This document shows positions 7,954 to 16,249 of a DNA stretch of 47,880 bases, in pieces; the first letter of the stretch is position 1; each line of letters starts with the position of its first letter. Position numbers and translations under genes: made by a program. The DNA is from Solirubrobacterales bacterium (GTDB lineage: Bacteria; Actinomycetota; Thermoleophilia; Solirubrobacterales; Solirubrobacteraceae): the NCBI GenBank assembly GCA_019244745.1, contig JAFASF010000312.1, forward strand, positions 1 to 47,880, written 5' to 3'. Under the pieces are notes generated by a model. The model saw only the letters and a program-made list of their open reading frames with translations, did not search any database and was not told the origin of the DNA.

Positions 7954-10900
7954 TAAAGGGCCGGCGCGGGGAGGTGCGCGATCCTTAGCCGGTCGAGGAT
8001 CTCATCCCGCTCGCCGCGAAGTCCCGGATCAGCGCTGCCGAGGGCATCGAGCACGTCGATCGTTGCTGCGATGTCGTACTCGGCGCGTCGTTCGCGCGCG
8101 CAATCGAGCGCGGTCATGAGCTCACCCTCCGCCGCATCCCTGCGCCCTAGGCGTGCCAGCGCGATCCCGGCGACGCGCTGAAGCAGCGGCTGCTGTCGAT
8201 CCCCCGCTTCGAGCCCTCGCCGCGCGAGCGCAAGTGCCCGCCGGGAGTCGCCCGCGAAGGCCTCGGCTTCGGCAATCAGCGCCTCCGCGAAATCGGCGTA
8301 CGCATCAATGCGGAACCTCCGCAGGTCCGCCATCGCCGCTTCCAGGATTGGCAGGCCCTCCTGGTTATTCCCGCGGCGGACCGACAGGCGAGCGAGAAGG
8401 ACGTTGACGAATGCCACGGCCTGTCGCTCGCCGGTTCCACTCCAGACGCGGCGTGCACGCTGCAGAGTGCGCTCGGCTTCGTCGAGGTGTCCCTGGTCGG
8501 CCAGGATCTCTCCGACGTTGCAGTCCGTATAAGCGGCGTCAGCTGGCCTGCCAGCACGGTCGCTACACGCGCCCGCGCGGCGGTAGAGCGCGACCGCGTC
8601 GTCCCAGCGACCATCGAAGTAGGCGAACATGCCGAGGTTGTTCAGCACCTTGGACTCGTGCTCGGGGTCGCCGAGGTGTTCATAGATTTCCAACGCACGA
8701 GCGGAATGCATAGCCTCACTCGCGCGCCCCAACTCCACCAACGCCCAGTCGAGCACGTAGCAGGCATGGGCAAGCGCGCGTAACTCGCCAACTGACTCGG
8801 CTTCGGAGATCGCCCGATGACATGCGGAGACCGCATCCATCCAGCGTCCCTGACGGAGCCGAATGCCGCCAAGATTCGACCGCATCCGCGCTCGCCAGGC
8901 AGTGGCCTCGGCGCCGTCGAGTGCATCGACGTACCGAAATCCCCGCTTCAACCAGCGCACCGCCGCCGTCAGCGCGTCGCTGCGTTTCGCGATTTCTGCG
9001 TGGCGGTAACACAGCCGCGCCGCGGCGATCGGGTCGTCGGGTACCAGCCGCCGCGCCTCGGTCAGCGCCCGCGTTGCGGCGTCGGGCTCACCCGCGCAGC
9101 GCAGCGCCTCGCCGAGCCGCTCCCATGCCTCCGCCATCGTCTCACGATCGACGGCGACGCCATCGGCCCGGCCCGCTTCGATGGCCATGCGATACAGCCT
9201 TGCCGCGTCGGCGTGCGAGAAACGCTCGGTCGCCCGCTTGGCCGCGACCATCGCGTACCGGTGCGCCCGCGCGTAATCGCCGGCGAGCGAGAAGTGGTGT
9301 GAGAGCACCGCCGGGTTGGCGTCGAGCTCGCGGCCGAGGTCGTGCTCGAGCCTCAGCCCGACCGCCATGTGCAGCTGGCGCCGCAGCTTGAACGGCAGGC
9401 TCTCATATGCGACCTCCTGCACGGCGGGCCGTGTGAAACGCACGTGGCCGTCGGCCTCACGCGCAAACAGGCCCGACAGCCGGTCCCAGAATCCCTCTTC
9501 GGGCAGCGGCATGTCGTGTGCGACGACATCGGCCAGCCGCGTCGGGTGGAACGTCAGGCCGAGCACGGCGGCGCGCCGCACGACCGCGCCGTCACGCGGG
9601 TCAAGGGCGTCGATGCGCGCCATGGTGGCGGCGCCGACGCTGTCGGGGAGCTCGTCGCGGCTGCCGGCCGCGGCGGCCGCGAGCAGGTCGAGGAGGAACT
9701 CGGGACTGCCTCCCGAGCGCTCGACCGCAAGTTGCAGCACGTGCGGAGGCACTTGGGCCGCTTCGGGGGTCGACTCCGCGAGCAATCGCACGTCCTCCGG
9801 TGGCAGAGGGCCGAGCTCGATCCGCCGATGCTCGTATTCGGGGAGCACCAAGCCGCCAGCCACGTCGCGGCGGGTAACGAGCACCACCCACGCCGAGGAC
9901 TCGAGCTCGCGCGTCAGCGCCTCGAACAGAGCTGCGGACGCGGCATCCATCAGGTGCGCGTGCTCGACCTGAACAATCGTCGGGACGACCAACGCATGGG
10001 CGAGGAAGCGGAGCGCAACCTCGTGCAGCTTCGCCGCCCGCGCCTCCGGAGCCAGCTGGTCGACCTCGCTCGTGGAAGGGCACTCCAAGTCGAGCACGAT
10101 CGCAATCAGCGGAAGCCACGGCAGCAGATCCGGCTGCGTGCGCCGGAGCTCTGCCTCGAGCCGCGCCAGAACGACGCTTTCGGGGTCCTCCCAGCCCAGC
10201 CCCAGCAACTGGCGCAGCAGATCGCGCCACACCGCATACGGCGTGTCACGCGTGTAGACCTCGCACGCCGAGTGCAGCACGTTCATGCCCTCACCCATCT
10301 CGCGCGCCTCTTGAAGCAGGCGCGACTTGCCGCTGCCCACCTCGCCGACCAGCTCGATCAGCGCCCCCGCGCCACGGCGCGCGCCGGCGATCGCGGCGCG
10401 CAGCACATCGACCTCGCGCTGGCGACCAACTAGCGGCACGCGCGGGCGTTTCATCCCCCTCGCGCCGGCCCGGGTCACCGGCCCAACTGCCCAGGCCTCC
10501 ACCGGGCGCGCCTTTCCCTTGACCTGGAACGGATCCAGCGGGCTCTGCTCGAAGGCCGTCTTCGCCCGCCGCAGGACCTCGCGCGTGGCGTAGATCTGAC
10601 CGACGGGCGCCCTTGCCATGAGTCGTGCCGCAAGATTCACGGTGTCGCCCATGACGACGTACCACCGTCTGTACGGAGGACCGACCTCGCCGGTGAAGAC
10701 CGGGCCTCGGTTCACTCCCACCTGCAGGGGTAACGGCGGATCAGCCTCGATGATCGTGCGCAGGGCGAGCAGCATTCGCTCCTCGTCCTCGCCGACCGCC
10801 CGCGGGGCGCCGGCGCTCAAGCGGATCTTGCCGCCGTTCGAGGAGATGTCGGAGTCAAGGAAGCACACCTTGTAGCGTTCGACGGCATCCTGCACGACCC

Positions 10901-11690
10901 GCACGAGCTGGTCGAGTCGCGCTGCGGCGGCCTCGGCGCCTTCCCGCGCGAGCACCCGATCGAGCTCTCCGAACTGCAGGAACGCAACGGTCGCGGTCCG
11001 ATGCTCGGGTGCCGCGTGCCCACCCAGCACGTGCGAGCGCACGGTGGTGGGCAGGCACTCGGCGATCGCCTGTTCCGGCGGTCTGGCCAGTGCATCCTCC
11101 GGCGTCCAGTCGGACGCCGACGGCGATCGTGCGAGCACGACCCCGGGTCCTGATCGAGGACCCAGACAGCTCCGCGGCAGCCACTTTGCTGTATCGGCGC
11201 TTACCAGGATCTGTCCCGCCGAGGCGAAGCTCTCCATGGCGGCAACCGTCGTAGCGGCCGAACCGCCGACCAAGAGCTCTCGGTGCGACCCGCCGACCAG
11301 GAACATGGCGTACGAGCCGCCATGCACTCCCACGGACATGCGAAGCACGACGTTGCTCCGGCCGGCGCGGATTCTCCCCACGTCCCGGAGGGTGCGCCGC
11401 ATCGCAACCGCCGAGGCGCAGGCTCTCAAGGCATGTTCGTCCCCGTCAAACCACAGCAACATCGCGTCGCCGCCGAACTTCAGCAGCGAACCACCGCGGG
11501 TGTAAGCCTGCGCCAGCAGGGCTGTGAAGCACTCGTTGATCGCGTCGACGAGGTGCTCAGCTCCCTCCTTGCCCGTGCGCGCCAGCCGCTCTGAGAGACG
11601 CGTAAACCCCGATACATCGGCAAACACCATCGTGCCCTGGAGCGTCTCCACCGGGCTGTCGGGCGTCCGCGCCAGGCGCTCGACCAACAT
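7953..11690 (-). CDS. Tandem cyclase-homology, AAA/STAND ATPase, TPR protein
   Basis: About 1245 residues in four parts. Cyclase domain 1 keeps both metal aspartates (MVFADVSGFTRL and LKFGGDAMLLWF). Cyclase domain 2 lacks them (VAFLQFGELDR; NGGKIRLSAGAP) but keeps the transition-state Asn/Arg helix MGDTVNLAARL, which domain 1 has lost (GSAATTVAAMES). A P-loop module follows (VPLVGRQREVDVLRAAIAG, Walker A GEVGSGKS), then a winged-helix-like part, then about 450 residues of TPR-type helical repeats (ALEIYEHLGDPEHESKVLNN). The architecture is that of adenylate/guanylate cyclase-domain STAND regulators. The frame can open at a TTG at 11744, but the ATG at 11690 directly precedes the conserved domain and is preferred. 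Partner and signal are unknown. Confidence 0.9.
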   Translation of the reverse strand: MLVERLARTPDSPVETLQGTMVFADVSGFTRLSERLARTGKEGAEHLVDAINECFTALLAQAYTRGGSLLKFGGDAMLLWFDGDEHALRACASAVAMRRTLRDVGRIRAGRSNVVLRMSVGVHGGSYAMFLVGGSHRELLVGGSAATTVAAMESFASAGQILVSADTAKWLPRSCLGPRSGPGVVLARSPSASDWTPEDALARPPEQAIAECLPTTVRSHVLGGHAAPEHRTATVAFLQFGELDRVLAREGAEAAAARLDQLVRVVQDAVERYKVCFLDSDISSNGGKIRLSAGAPRAVGEDEERMLLALRTIIEADPPLPLQVGVNRGPVFTGEVGPPYRRWYVVMGDTVNLAARLMARAPVGQIYATREVLRRAKTAFEQSPLDPFQVKGKARPVEAWAVGPVTRAGARGMKRPRVPLVGRQREVDVLRAAIAGARRGAGALIELVGEVGSGKSRLLQEAREMGEGMNVLHSACEVYTRDTPYAVWRDLLRQLLGLGWEDPESVVLARLEAELRRTQPDLLPWLPLIAIVLDLECPSTSEVDQLAPEARAAKLHEVALRFLAHALVVPTIVQVEHAHLMDAASAALFEALTRELESSAWVVLVTRRDVAGGLVLPEYEHRRIELGPLPPEDVRLLAESTPEAAQVPPHVLQLAVERSGGSPEFLLDLLAAAAAGSRDELPDSVGAATMARIDALDPRDGAVVRRAAVLGLTFHPTRLADVVAHDMPLPEEGFWDRLSGLFAREADGHVRFTRPAVQEVAYESLPFKLRRQLHMAVGLRLEHDLGRELDANPAVLSHHFSLAGDYARAHRYAMVAAKRATERFSHADAARLYRMAIEAGRADGVAVDRETMAEAWERLGEALRCAGEPDAATRALTEARRLVPDDPIAAARLCYRHAEIAKRSDALTAAVRWLKRGFRYVDALDGAEATAWRARMRSNLGGIRLRQGRWMDAVSACHRAISEAESVGELRALAHACYVLDWALVELGRASEAMHSARALEIYEHLGDPEHESKVLNNLGMFAYFDGRWDDAVALYRRAGACSDRAGRPADAAYTDCNVGEILADQGHLDEAERTLQRARRVWSGTGERQAVAFVNVLLARLSVRRGNNQEGLPILEAAMADLRRFRIDAYADFAEALIAEAEAFAGDSRRALALARRGLEAGDRQQPLLQRVAGIALARLGRRDAAEGELMTALDCARERRAEYDIAATIDVLDALGSADPGLRGERDEILDRLRIAHLPAPAL

Positions 11691-11845
11691 CCTCGGGACG
11701 TGGCAATACGCCGTCCCGGTGTCGGATCTCGCCTGCAAGCACAACCCCCGATCAGCGCGTTAGGACCCGCGGCGCGTACGCCGCTAACACGGCAAGTGTA
11801 AAGCCGGCGAGCGCTCGCGCTAGCATTCGGACGGACCTGGAAAAA

Positions 11846-11945
11846 CAGGGGGGCTGGCGGGAAGGCCGGCTGAGATAGCGCCCACGCACCAGACGCGACC
11901 CGGCGCTGACCCTTCGAACCTGTGGGGTAATGCCCGCGAAGGGAG
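11846..11945 (+). promoter_or_regulatory. TPP riboswitch (THI element)
   Basis: The conserved parts of the thiamine pyrophosphate aptamer are present in order: CAGGGGGGCTGG, then GGCTGAGA (11868-11875), a GC-rich P3 arm (AGCGCC pairing with GGCGCT), then ACCCTTCGAACCTG, GGGTAATGCCCGCGAAGGGA at the 3' side. TPP binding should lower expression of the downstream transporter, which fits import of a thiamine precursor. The ATG at 11930 is part of the conserved GGTAATGCC core. Confidence 0.93.
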
Positions 11946-11961
11946 CGACAACAGAGACGTC

Positions 11962-11985
11962 AGAGGCTCCCGCAGAGGAGCCTCT
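11962..11985 (+). promoter_or_regulatory. Hairpin downstream of TPP aptamer (expression platform)
   Basis: A 9-bp stem AGAGGCTCC / GGAGCCTCT with a six-base loop (CGCAGA) sits 17 bases after the aptamer. The best Shine-Dalgarno-like string in the leader, AGAGGAG (11974-11980), is split between the loop and the 3' arm. The hairpin could therefore hide a ribosome site or act as an attenuator. No T-run follows, so translational control is more likely than termination (inference). Confidence 0.6.
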
Positions 11986-12013
11986 TGATCTTCACGGCCC
12001 TGGCGGCGTCCGG

Positions 12014-12721
12014 GTGGCCGGCGTGAACCGCACGTTCCGTACCAAGCGGGGCGACGTCACCGCGCTCGCTGGCATGTCGCTGCACGCCCGGCCGCATGAG
12101 GTGGTCGCGGTCGTGGGCCCGAGCGGATGCGGCAAGACGACGCTGCTCGAGTTGGTCTGCGGCCTGCAGAGCGCCGACTCGGGAACGGTCGATGGCGCGC
12201 CGGCCGCCCTGATGCCGCAGCGCGACCTGCTGCTGCCTTGGCTGAGCGCGATCGACAACGCCGGCCTCGCGCTGCGCGCTCGCGGCGTCTCGCGCGAGGA
12301 GGCTCGCGCCGCCGCCGCTCCGTGGCTCCGCCGCTTCGGGCTCGAGGGATTCGAGCGCACGCTGCCAGCCGAGCTGTCGGGCGGCATGCGCCAGCGCGTC
12401 TCGTTCCTCAGGACGCTGCTCGCCGGCAAGCCGGTGCTCGCCCTCGACGAGCCGTTCGCCTCACTCGACGCGATCACCCGGGCCGAGATGCAGGGCTGGC
12501 TTGCGCATGTGCTCGCGAGCGAGCCCCGCACGGTGCTGCTCGTCACCCACGACGTGGAGGAGGCGGTGGTGCTGGCCGACCGCGTGGTGGTTATGTCGCC
12601 GCGTCCGGGGCGCGCGGTGGCTGAGATCGAGCTCGAGATGCCACGTCCGCGCCGGCGGACCGACCCGCGGGTCGTCGAGCTGCGCGAGCGCGCGCTTGAG
12701 GCGCTGGGGGTGGGCGCGTGA
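12014..12721 (+). CDS. thiZ: ABC transporter ATPase, thiamine-precursor uptake (ThiZ-like)
   Basis: This is the nucleotide-binding subunit of a nitrate/sulfonate/taurine-type importer. It has Walker A GPSGCGKTT, Q-loop region LMPQRDLLLPWLSAIDNAGL, signature LSGGMRQR, Walker B VLALDEPFASLD and switch histidine LLVTHDVEEA. The TPP riboswitch directly upstream and the THI5-like binding protein downstream identify the substrate class as a thiamine pyrimidine precursor. The start is uncertain. ATG 11930 lies inside the aptamer. GTG 12014 or 12023 has no good Shine-Dalgarno and trims the first beta strand. Codons before about 12000 have mixed third positions, unlike the strongly G/C-ending codons after it, which favours a start near 12014. 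The next gene overlaps the stop by GTGA. Confidence 0.9.
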   Translation: MAGVNRTFRTKRGDVTALAGMSLHARPHEVVAVVGPSGCGKTTLLELVCGLQSADSGTVDGAPAALMPQRDLLLPWLSAIDNAGLALRARGVSREEARAAAAPWLRRFGLEGFERTLPAELSGGMRQRVSFLRTLLAGKPVLALDEPFASLDAITRAEMQGWLAHVLASEPRTVLLVTHDVEEAVVLADRVVVMSPRPGRAVAEIELEMPRPRRRTDPRVVELRERALEALGVGA

Positions 12722-13509
12722 GCCGGCGCGCGCGAACCTCGCCGGCCAAGGTACGCGTAGCAATCGGGGCGCTCGCGCTGCTCCTCCTCCTCATCGGCGC
12801 CTGGGAGCTGTACGTCGACCTCGGTGGCGCCGACCCACTGATCCTTCCGGCACCCCACTCGATCGCGAAGGCCCTGTACACCGATCGATCGCTGCTGTGG
12901 CGCAACTTCCTGGTCACCGCCCAGGAGGTGCTCCTGGGGATTCTCGTCGCCACGGTGTTGGCGTTCGCGCTGTCGGTGCTCCTGCATTTCTCGCCCGTTG
13001 TGCGCCGGGCGGTGTACCCGCTGCTCGTGGCCTCGCAGGCGCTACCGATCCCGATCGTCGCGCCGGTGCTCGTGCTGTGGCTCGGGTTCGGGATCCTGCC
13101 CAAGCTGATCGTGATCGCACTGGTGTCGTTCTTCTCGATCGTGGTCACAACGCTTGCCGCTCTCGCTGGTGTTGACCCGGCGTTGCTCAAGCTGATGCGG
13201 ACGTTCGACGCCACACGACTACGAATATTCCGCCACGTGGAGCTTCCGGCCGCGCTTCCGGGGCTGTTCACCGGGGCGAAGATCGCGGTGGCGGTGGCGG
13301 TGATCGGCGCGGTCTTCGCCGAATTGTCGGGCTCGAGCTCGGGCCTCGGATACCTGTTTCAGCAGGCGAACGCGCAGATTCTGATGCCGCGCGCGTACGC
13401 GGCCGTGGTGATCCTGTCCGCGTTCGCGATCGCGCTCTTCGCCGCATTGACCGTGGCCGAGCGCCTGCTGCTGCCGTGGGCCTACCAACCGAGAGGAGAC
13501 CTCGCTTGA
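12718..13509 (+). CDS. thiX: ABC transporter permease, thiamine-precursor uptake (ThiX-like)
   Basis: This 263-residue inner-membrane protein belongs to the SsuC/TauC/ThiX permease family. About six membrane spans are visible. The first is near residues 13-31 (LALLLLLIGAWELYVDL), and the EAA-like coupling segment lies around residues 160-175 (LKLMRTFDATRLRIFRHVEL). The LPAPHSIAKAL element after the first span is typical. The GTG start overlaps the ATPase stop (GTGA), and the end overlaps the next start (TTGA), so the three genes are translationally coupled. It forms the channel for the riboswitch-controlled importer. Confidence 0.9.
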   Translation: MSRRARTSPAKVRVAIGALALLLLLIGAWELYVDLGGADPLILPAPHSIAKALYTDRSLLWRNFLVTAQEVLLGILVATVLAFALSVLLHFSPVVRRAVYPLLVASQALPIPIVAPVLVLWLGFGILPKLIVIALVSFFSIVVTTLAALAGVDPALLKLMRTFDATRLRIFRHVELPAALPGLFTGAKIAVAVAVIGAVFAELSGSSSGLGYLFQQANAQILMPRAYAAVVILSAFAIALFAALTVAERLLLPWAYQPRGDLA

Positions 13510-14534
13510 TCAGACTCGCCCTCAGACCCCTGACCGTCGTGGCGAGCGTCATCCTGCTGTCGTTCGCGCTTGCCGCCTGCGGAGAGAAGAAGGCCGTGCT
13601 CACCGCCTCCCCGTCGCACAACCTGCCGCTCACGCTGATGCTCGACTGGTTCCCCAACGCGGACCACGTCGGCATCTACCAGGCGCTGGCCGAGGGCGAT
13701 TTCACCCGCGCGGGGCTCGACGTCCACGTTCAGGTGCCCTCCGATCCGTCCGCGCCGCTGCGGCTCGTGGCTGCGGGCAAGGCCGATATCGCGATCTCCT
13801 ACGAGCCCGAGGTCCTGCTCGCGCGCAATCAGGATCTGCCGCTGGTGTCGGTGGCGGCGGTCGTCCAGGAACCGCTCACCTCGATCGTCTCGGTCGGCTC
13901 CAAGCACATCACCTCGCCGGCCAGCCTCCGGGGTAAGCGCGTCGGCGACGCTGGCATCCCCTATCAGCACGCCTACCTGACGACGATCCTCGCGCACGCC
14001 GGCGTTCCCGCCGGCTCGGTCAAGGAGATCAACGTCGGCGACAACCTCGTGCCGGCGATGCTCTCCGGTCGTGTCGACGCCACGCTCGGCGCCTACTGGA
14101 ACTACGAGGCGATTCAGCTCGCCCAGCTGCACAAGCACCCCAACGTGATCCGCATGGACCAGGTCGGAGTGCCCAGCTACGACGAGCTGGTGCTCGTCGT
14201 CAGCAAGAACATGATCGTCAGCCATCCCTCCGAGATCCGCCTGTTCGTGCAGGCTCTCGCCCGGGGGTACGCATCGGTGCGCAAGGACCCCGCAACCGCC
14301 GTGCAGAACCTGGTGCGCGCCAACCCCGGACTGGATCCCAAGCTCCAGCTCGCGAGCGTTCGCGCGACGCTGCCGGCGTTCTTCCCGAGCAACCCGAACA
14401 ATCCCTGGGGCTGGCAGGATCCGAACCGATGGAACGCCTACGGCCAGTGGATGATGAGCGAGCACCTGATCTCCAACCCAAACGCGGTGATCGACGCCTC
14501 TACCAACGAGCTGCTGGCGGGGAAGGGGCTTTAG
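13506..14534 (+). CDS. thiY: THI5/NMT1-like substrate-binding lipoprotein (ThiY-like)
   Basis: This is the extracytoplasmic binding protein for the pyrimidine part of thiamine or its degradation product. The TTG at 13506 overlaps the permease stop and has a Shine-Dalgarno (GAGGAGAC) six bases upstream. It gives a clean lipoprotein signal ending in LAAC. The mature protein of about 320 residues starts PLTLMLDWFPNADHVGIYQA, the hallmark of ThiY/NMT1 proteins, followed by ADIAISYEPEVLLA, LRGKRVGDAGIPYQHAYL and LGAYWNYEAIQL. The CCCFC-type motif of yeast THI5 enzymes is absent, so it binds rather than makes the pyrimidine. It completes the operon behind the TPP riboswitch. Confidence 0.92.
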   Translation: MIRLALRPLTVVASVILLSFALAACGEKKAVLTASPSHNLPLTLMLDWFPNADHVGIYQALAEGDFTRAGLDVHVQVPSDPSAPLRLVAAGKADIAISYEPEVLLARNQDLPLVSVAAVVQEPLTSIVSVGSKHITSPASLRGKRVGDAGIPYQHAYLTTILAHAGVPAGSVKEINVGDNLVPAMLSGRVDATLGAYWNYEAIQLAQLHKHPNVIRMDQVGVPSYDELVLVVSKNMIVSHPSEIRLFVQALARGYASVRKDPATAVQNLVRANPGLDPKLQLASVRATLPAFFPSNPNNPWGWQDPNRWNAYGQWMMSEHLISNPNAVIDASTNELLAGKGL

Positions 14535-14553
14535 CTAGGTCTAGCCGATCGGA

Positions 14554-14598
14554 GGTTGCGAGAGAAACGTCGGTATACGGGACGTTTCTCTCGCAACC
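14554..14598. repeat. Palindromic repeat, copy 1 (18-9-18)
   Basis: A perfect 18-bp inverted repeat (GGTTGCGAGAGAAACGTC and its complement) surrounds a nine-base loop GGTATACGG. An outer arm pair, CCGATCGGAG (14544-14553) with CTCCTATCGG (14604-14613), adds nine of ten pairs around a small internal loop. It lies between thiY and the DUF3891 gene. No T-run follows. A related element with the same arm and loop lengths occurs at 25131-25175, so this is a dispersed repeat and not just a local terminator. Confidence 0.85.
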
Positions 14599-14621
14599 CG
14601 CCACTCCTATCGGAGGGCGAT

Positions 14622-15440
14622 GTGCTGCTGCGTCGTGACGAGCGTGGGGTGATCGCGATCGGGCAGCCGTCTCACGCCTGGCTCTCGGGGCAGCTCGCGC
14701 GAGCCTGGGGTAATGATGAGTTCGGTCGAGTGGAGCCCTACGAGGAGGTGTGCCTCGGGGCCGAGCAGCATGACATCGGGATGGCCGCATGGGATCTCGA
14801 GCCCACGCTGAATCCCGAGACCGGGCTCCCCCACTCGTTTCTCGAGATGCCGCTCCACACTCACCTGGAGCTGTGGACGGCGGGACCGCGCCGGCTGCTC
14901 CGCCAGAGCCGGTACGCCGCCCTGCTCGCCTCGATCCACGGCCGGCGCCTGTACGCGAAGCGTGACCTGAACGAGATGGCGCCACCCGACGCCGATGCCG
15001 TGCGCGAGTTCCTCGAGGTGCGTCGCCGCTTCGAGGAGCAGCTGCTCGCCTCGCTGCGCGCCGACCCGGCCACCGCGCCCGCCGCGGCCGAGGAGCTCGT
15101 AGCGCGGAACGGCCAGCTCGTCTCGACCTGGGACTTCATGTCGCTCGCGCTGTGCCTCGACTACCCCCCGCTCACGATCCCCGACGTTCCGACCGCCACC
15201 GACCGGGTGCCTCTTACGCTCACCCCCGGCCGGCAACACCACCAGGTGCACCTCGAGCCGTGGCCGTTTGCCTCCCCCAGCCTTACCGTGCGCTGCGAAG
15301 GCCAGCGGCTGAGCGGCCCCTACGCGAGCGCCGGCGAGTTACGGGATGCGCTCACGGCCGCGCCCTGGGAGACGGTCGAGCTGGAGCTGGTGCCCTCGCA
15401 GTTCAGAGGGACCGCAGGAAGTCCAGCAGCGGCCCGTTGA
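14622..15440 (+). CDS. DUF3891 family protein
   Basis: The protein has 272 residues from the GTG at 14622, which has a Shine-Dalgarno (CGGAGGGCG) just upstream. The frame is open further upstream, but that would run through the palindromic repeat. Conserved features of DUF3891 are visible: IAIGQPSHAWLSGQLARAWG near the start, the AEQHDIGMAAWDLEPTLNP histidine/aspartate stretch and YAALLASIHGRRLY. Paired His/Asp motifs in an all-helical N-terminal part resemble HD-type metal sites, but no activity is established for the family. The last 38 bp overlap the convergent hydrolase gene on the other strand. Confidence 0.83.
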   Translation: MLLRRDERGVIAIGQPSHAWLSGQLARAWGNDEFGRVEPYEEVCLGAEQHDIGMAAWDLEPTLNPETGLPHSFLEMPLHTHLELWTAGPRRLLRQSRYAALLASIHGRRLYAKRDLNEMAPPDADAVREFLEVRRRFEEQLLASLRADPATAPAAAEELVARNGQLVSTWDFMSLALCLDYPPLTIPDVPTATDRVPLTLTPGRQHHQVHLEPWPFASPSLTVRCEGQRLSGPYASAGELRDALTAAPWETVELELVPSQFRGTAGSPAAAR

Positions 15441-16185
15441 CGTGCTCGGGGTGGGTGAGGTTGGAGGCGTGCGGTGCGCCTTCGATCCGGACCACACCCA
15501 CACACCCGGGCAACCCCCGGCAGAGCTCCTCGGCGAGCTCGATCTCCACCGACTGATCGGCGGTGCCGTGAAAGACGATCGCCGGGCAGGTGATCTCGCC
15601 CAACCGGTCGGTGATGTCGTCGCGGTCCAGCAGACAGTCTCCCGGCGCTCGCATGTTCTCGGTCGGCAGCTTCTTCCACTTCGCTATCCAAACCCGGTTG
15701 AGCTCGGGGTCGCCGATGATCAGGTTGGCGATGACCGCGGTCAGGTCGTCGACCGGTCCGGCCTCGAGCCACGTCTGTTGCATCTGACGGTAGGCGGGAA
15801 GTCGCTGCGCGTCTTCGGTCCCGGCTTGGGAGTCGATCAGAACGAGGGCGCGGACCCGCTCCGGGGCCACCAGCGCGGCTCTCAGTGACAGAAACCCGCC
15901 CTGCGACATGCCGCCCAAGACAGCCCGGTCGATACCCAGATGGTCGAGCAGGCCCAGGCAATCGCGCGCCGAGTCCCAATAGGTGAACGGCTGGCCGTCG
16001 AACTCGGTCTCCCCGAAGCCGCGCTCGTCCCAGGTGATGACCCGAAACTCGGGTGAGAGCGCCTCGACCTGGGATGCGAACATCTCACGGTCCATCAGGA
16101 AGCCATGGGCCAGGATCACCGGTTGTCCGTCACCTCCGCTGTCGTCGTAGCGGATGTTCTGGCCGTTCACTCTGGCGAAGGGCAT
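15403..16185 (-). CDS. Alpha/beta-hydrolase
   Basis: This is a 260-residue alpha/beta-hydrolase fold enzyme. The oxyanion-loop region is ILAHGFLMDREMF, the nucleophile elbow is GGMSQGG (serine near residue 91), the acid is the Asp in VFHGTADQSV and the histidine is in GAPHASNLTHPEHV, so the catalytic triad is complete. The substrate cannot be read from sequence; relatives include esterases, haloperoxidase-like and 3-oxoadipate enol-lactonase-like enzymes. The longer frame to 16263 adds a non-conserved leader, so the ATG at 16185 (MPFARVNGQNIRY) is chosen. Its 3' end overlaps the DUF3891 gene tail to tail. Confidence 0.88.
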   Translation of the reverse strand: MPFARVNGQNIRYDDSGGDGQPVILAHGFLMDREMFASQVEALSPEFRVITWDERGFGETEFDGQPFTYWDSARDCLGLLDHLGIDRAVLGGMSQGGFLSLRAALVAPERVRALVLIDSQAGTEDAQRLPAYRQMQQTWLEAGPVDDLTAVIANLIIGDPELNRVWIAKWKKLPTENMRAPGDCLLDRDDITDRLGEITCPAIVFHGTADQSVEIELAEELCRGLPGCVGVVRIEGAPHASNLTHPEHVNGPLLDFLRSL

Positions 16186-16249
16186 AGCCTCGCGGCAATC
16201 TATTCCATCGCGGCGCTCGGCCGTGCCAACGGCTAGCCTGCGCGGTTCG

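Noticed and set aside
9342-10433. Long plus-strand frame (363 codons) opposite the cyclase/AAA gene
   Set aside because: Gln/Arg/His-rich antisense shadow; the minus-strand protein has clear Walker and TPR sequence here.
11759-11790. Hairpin GCGGCG-CGTA-CGCCGC with outer GTTAG/CTAAC
   Set aside because: Only six GC pairs with a four-base loop upstream of the cyclase gene's start; this is frequent by chance in GC-rich DNA, and no promoter or terminator logic fits.
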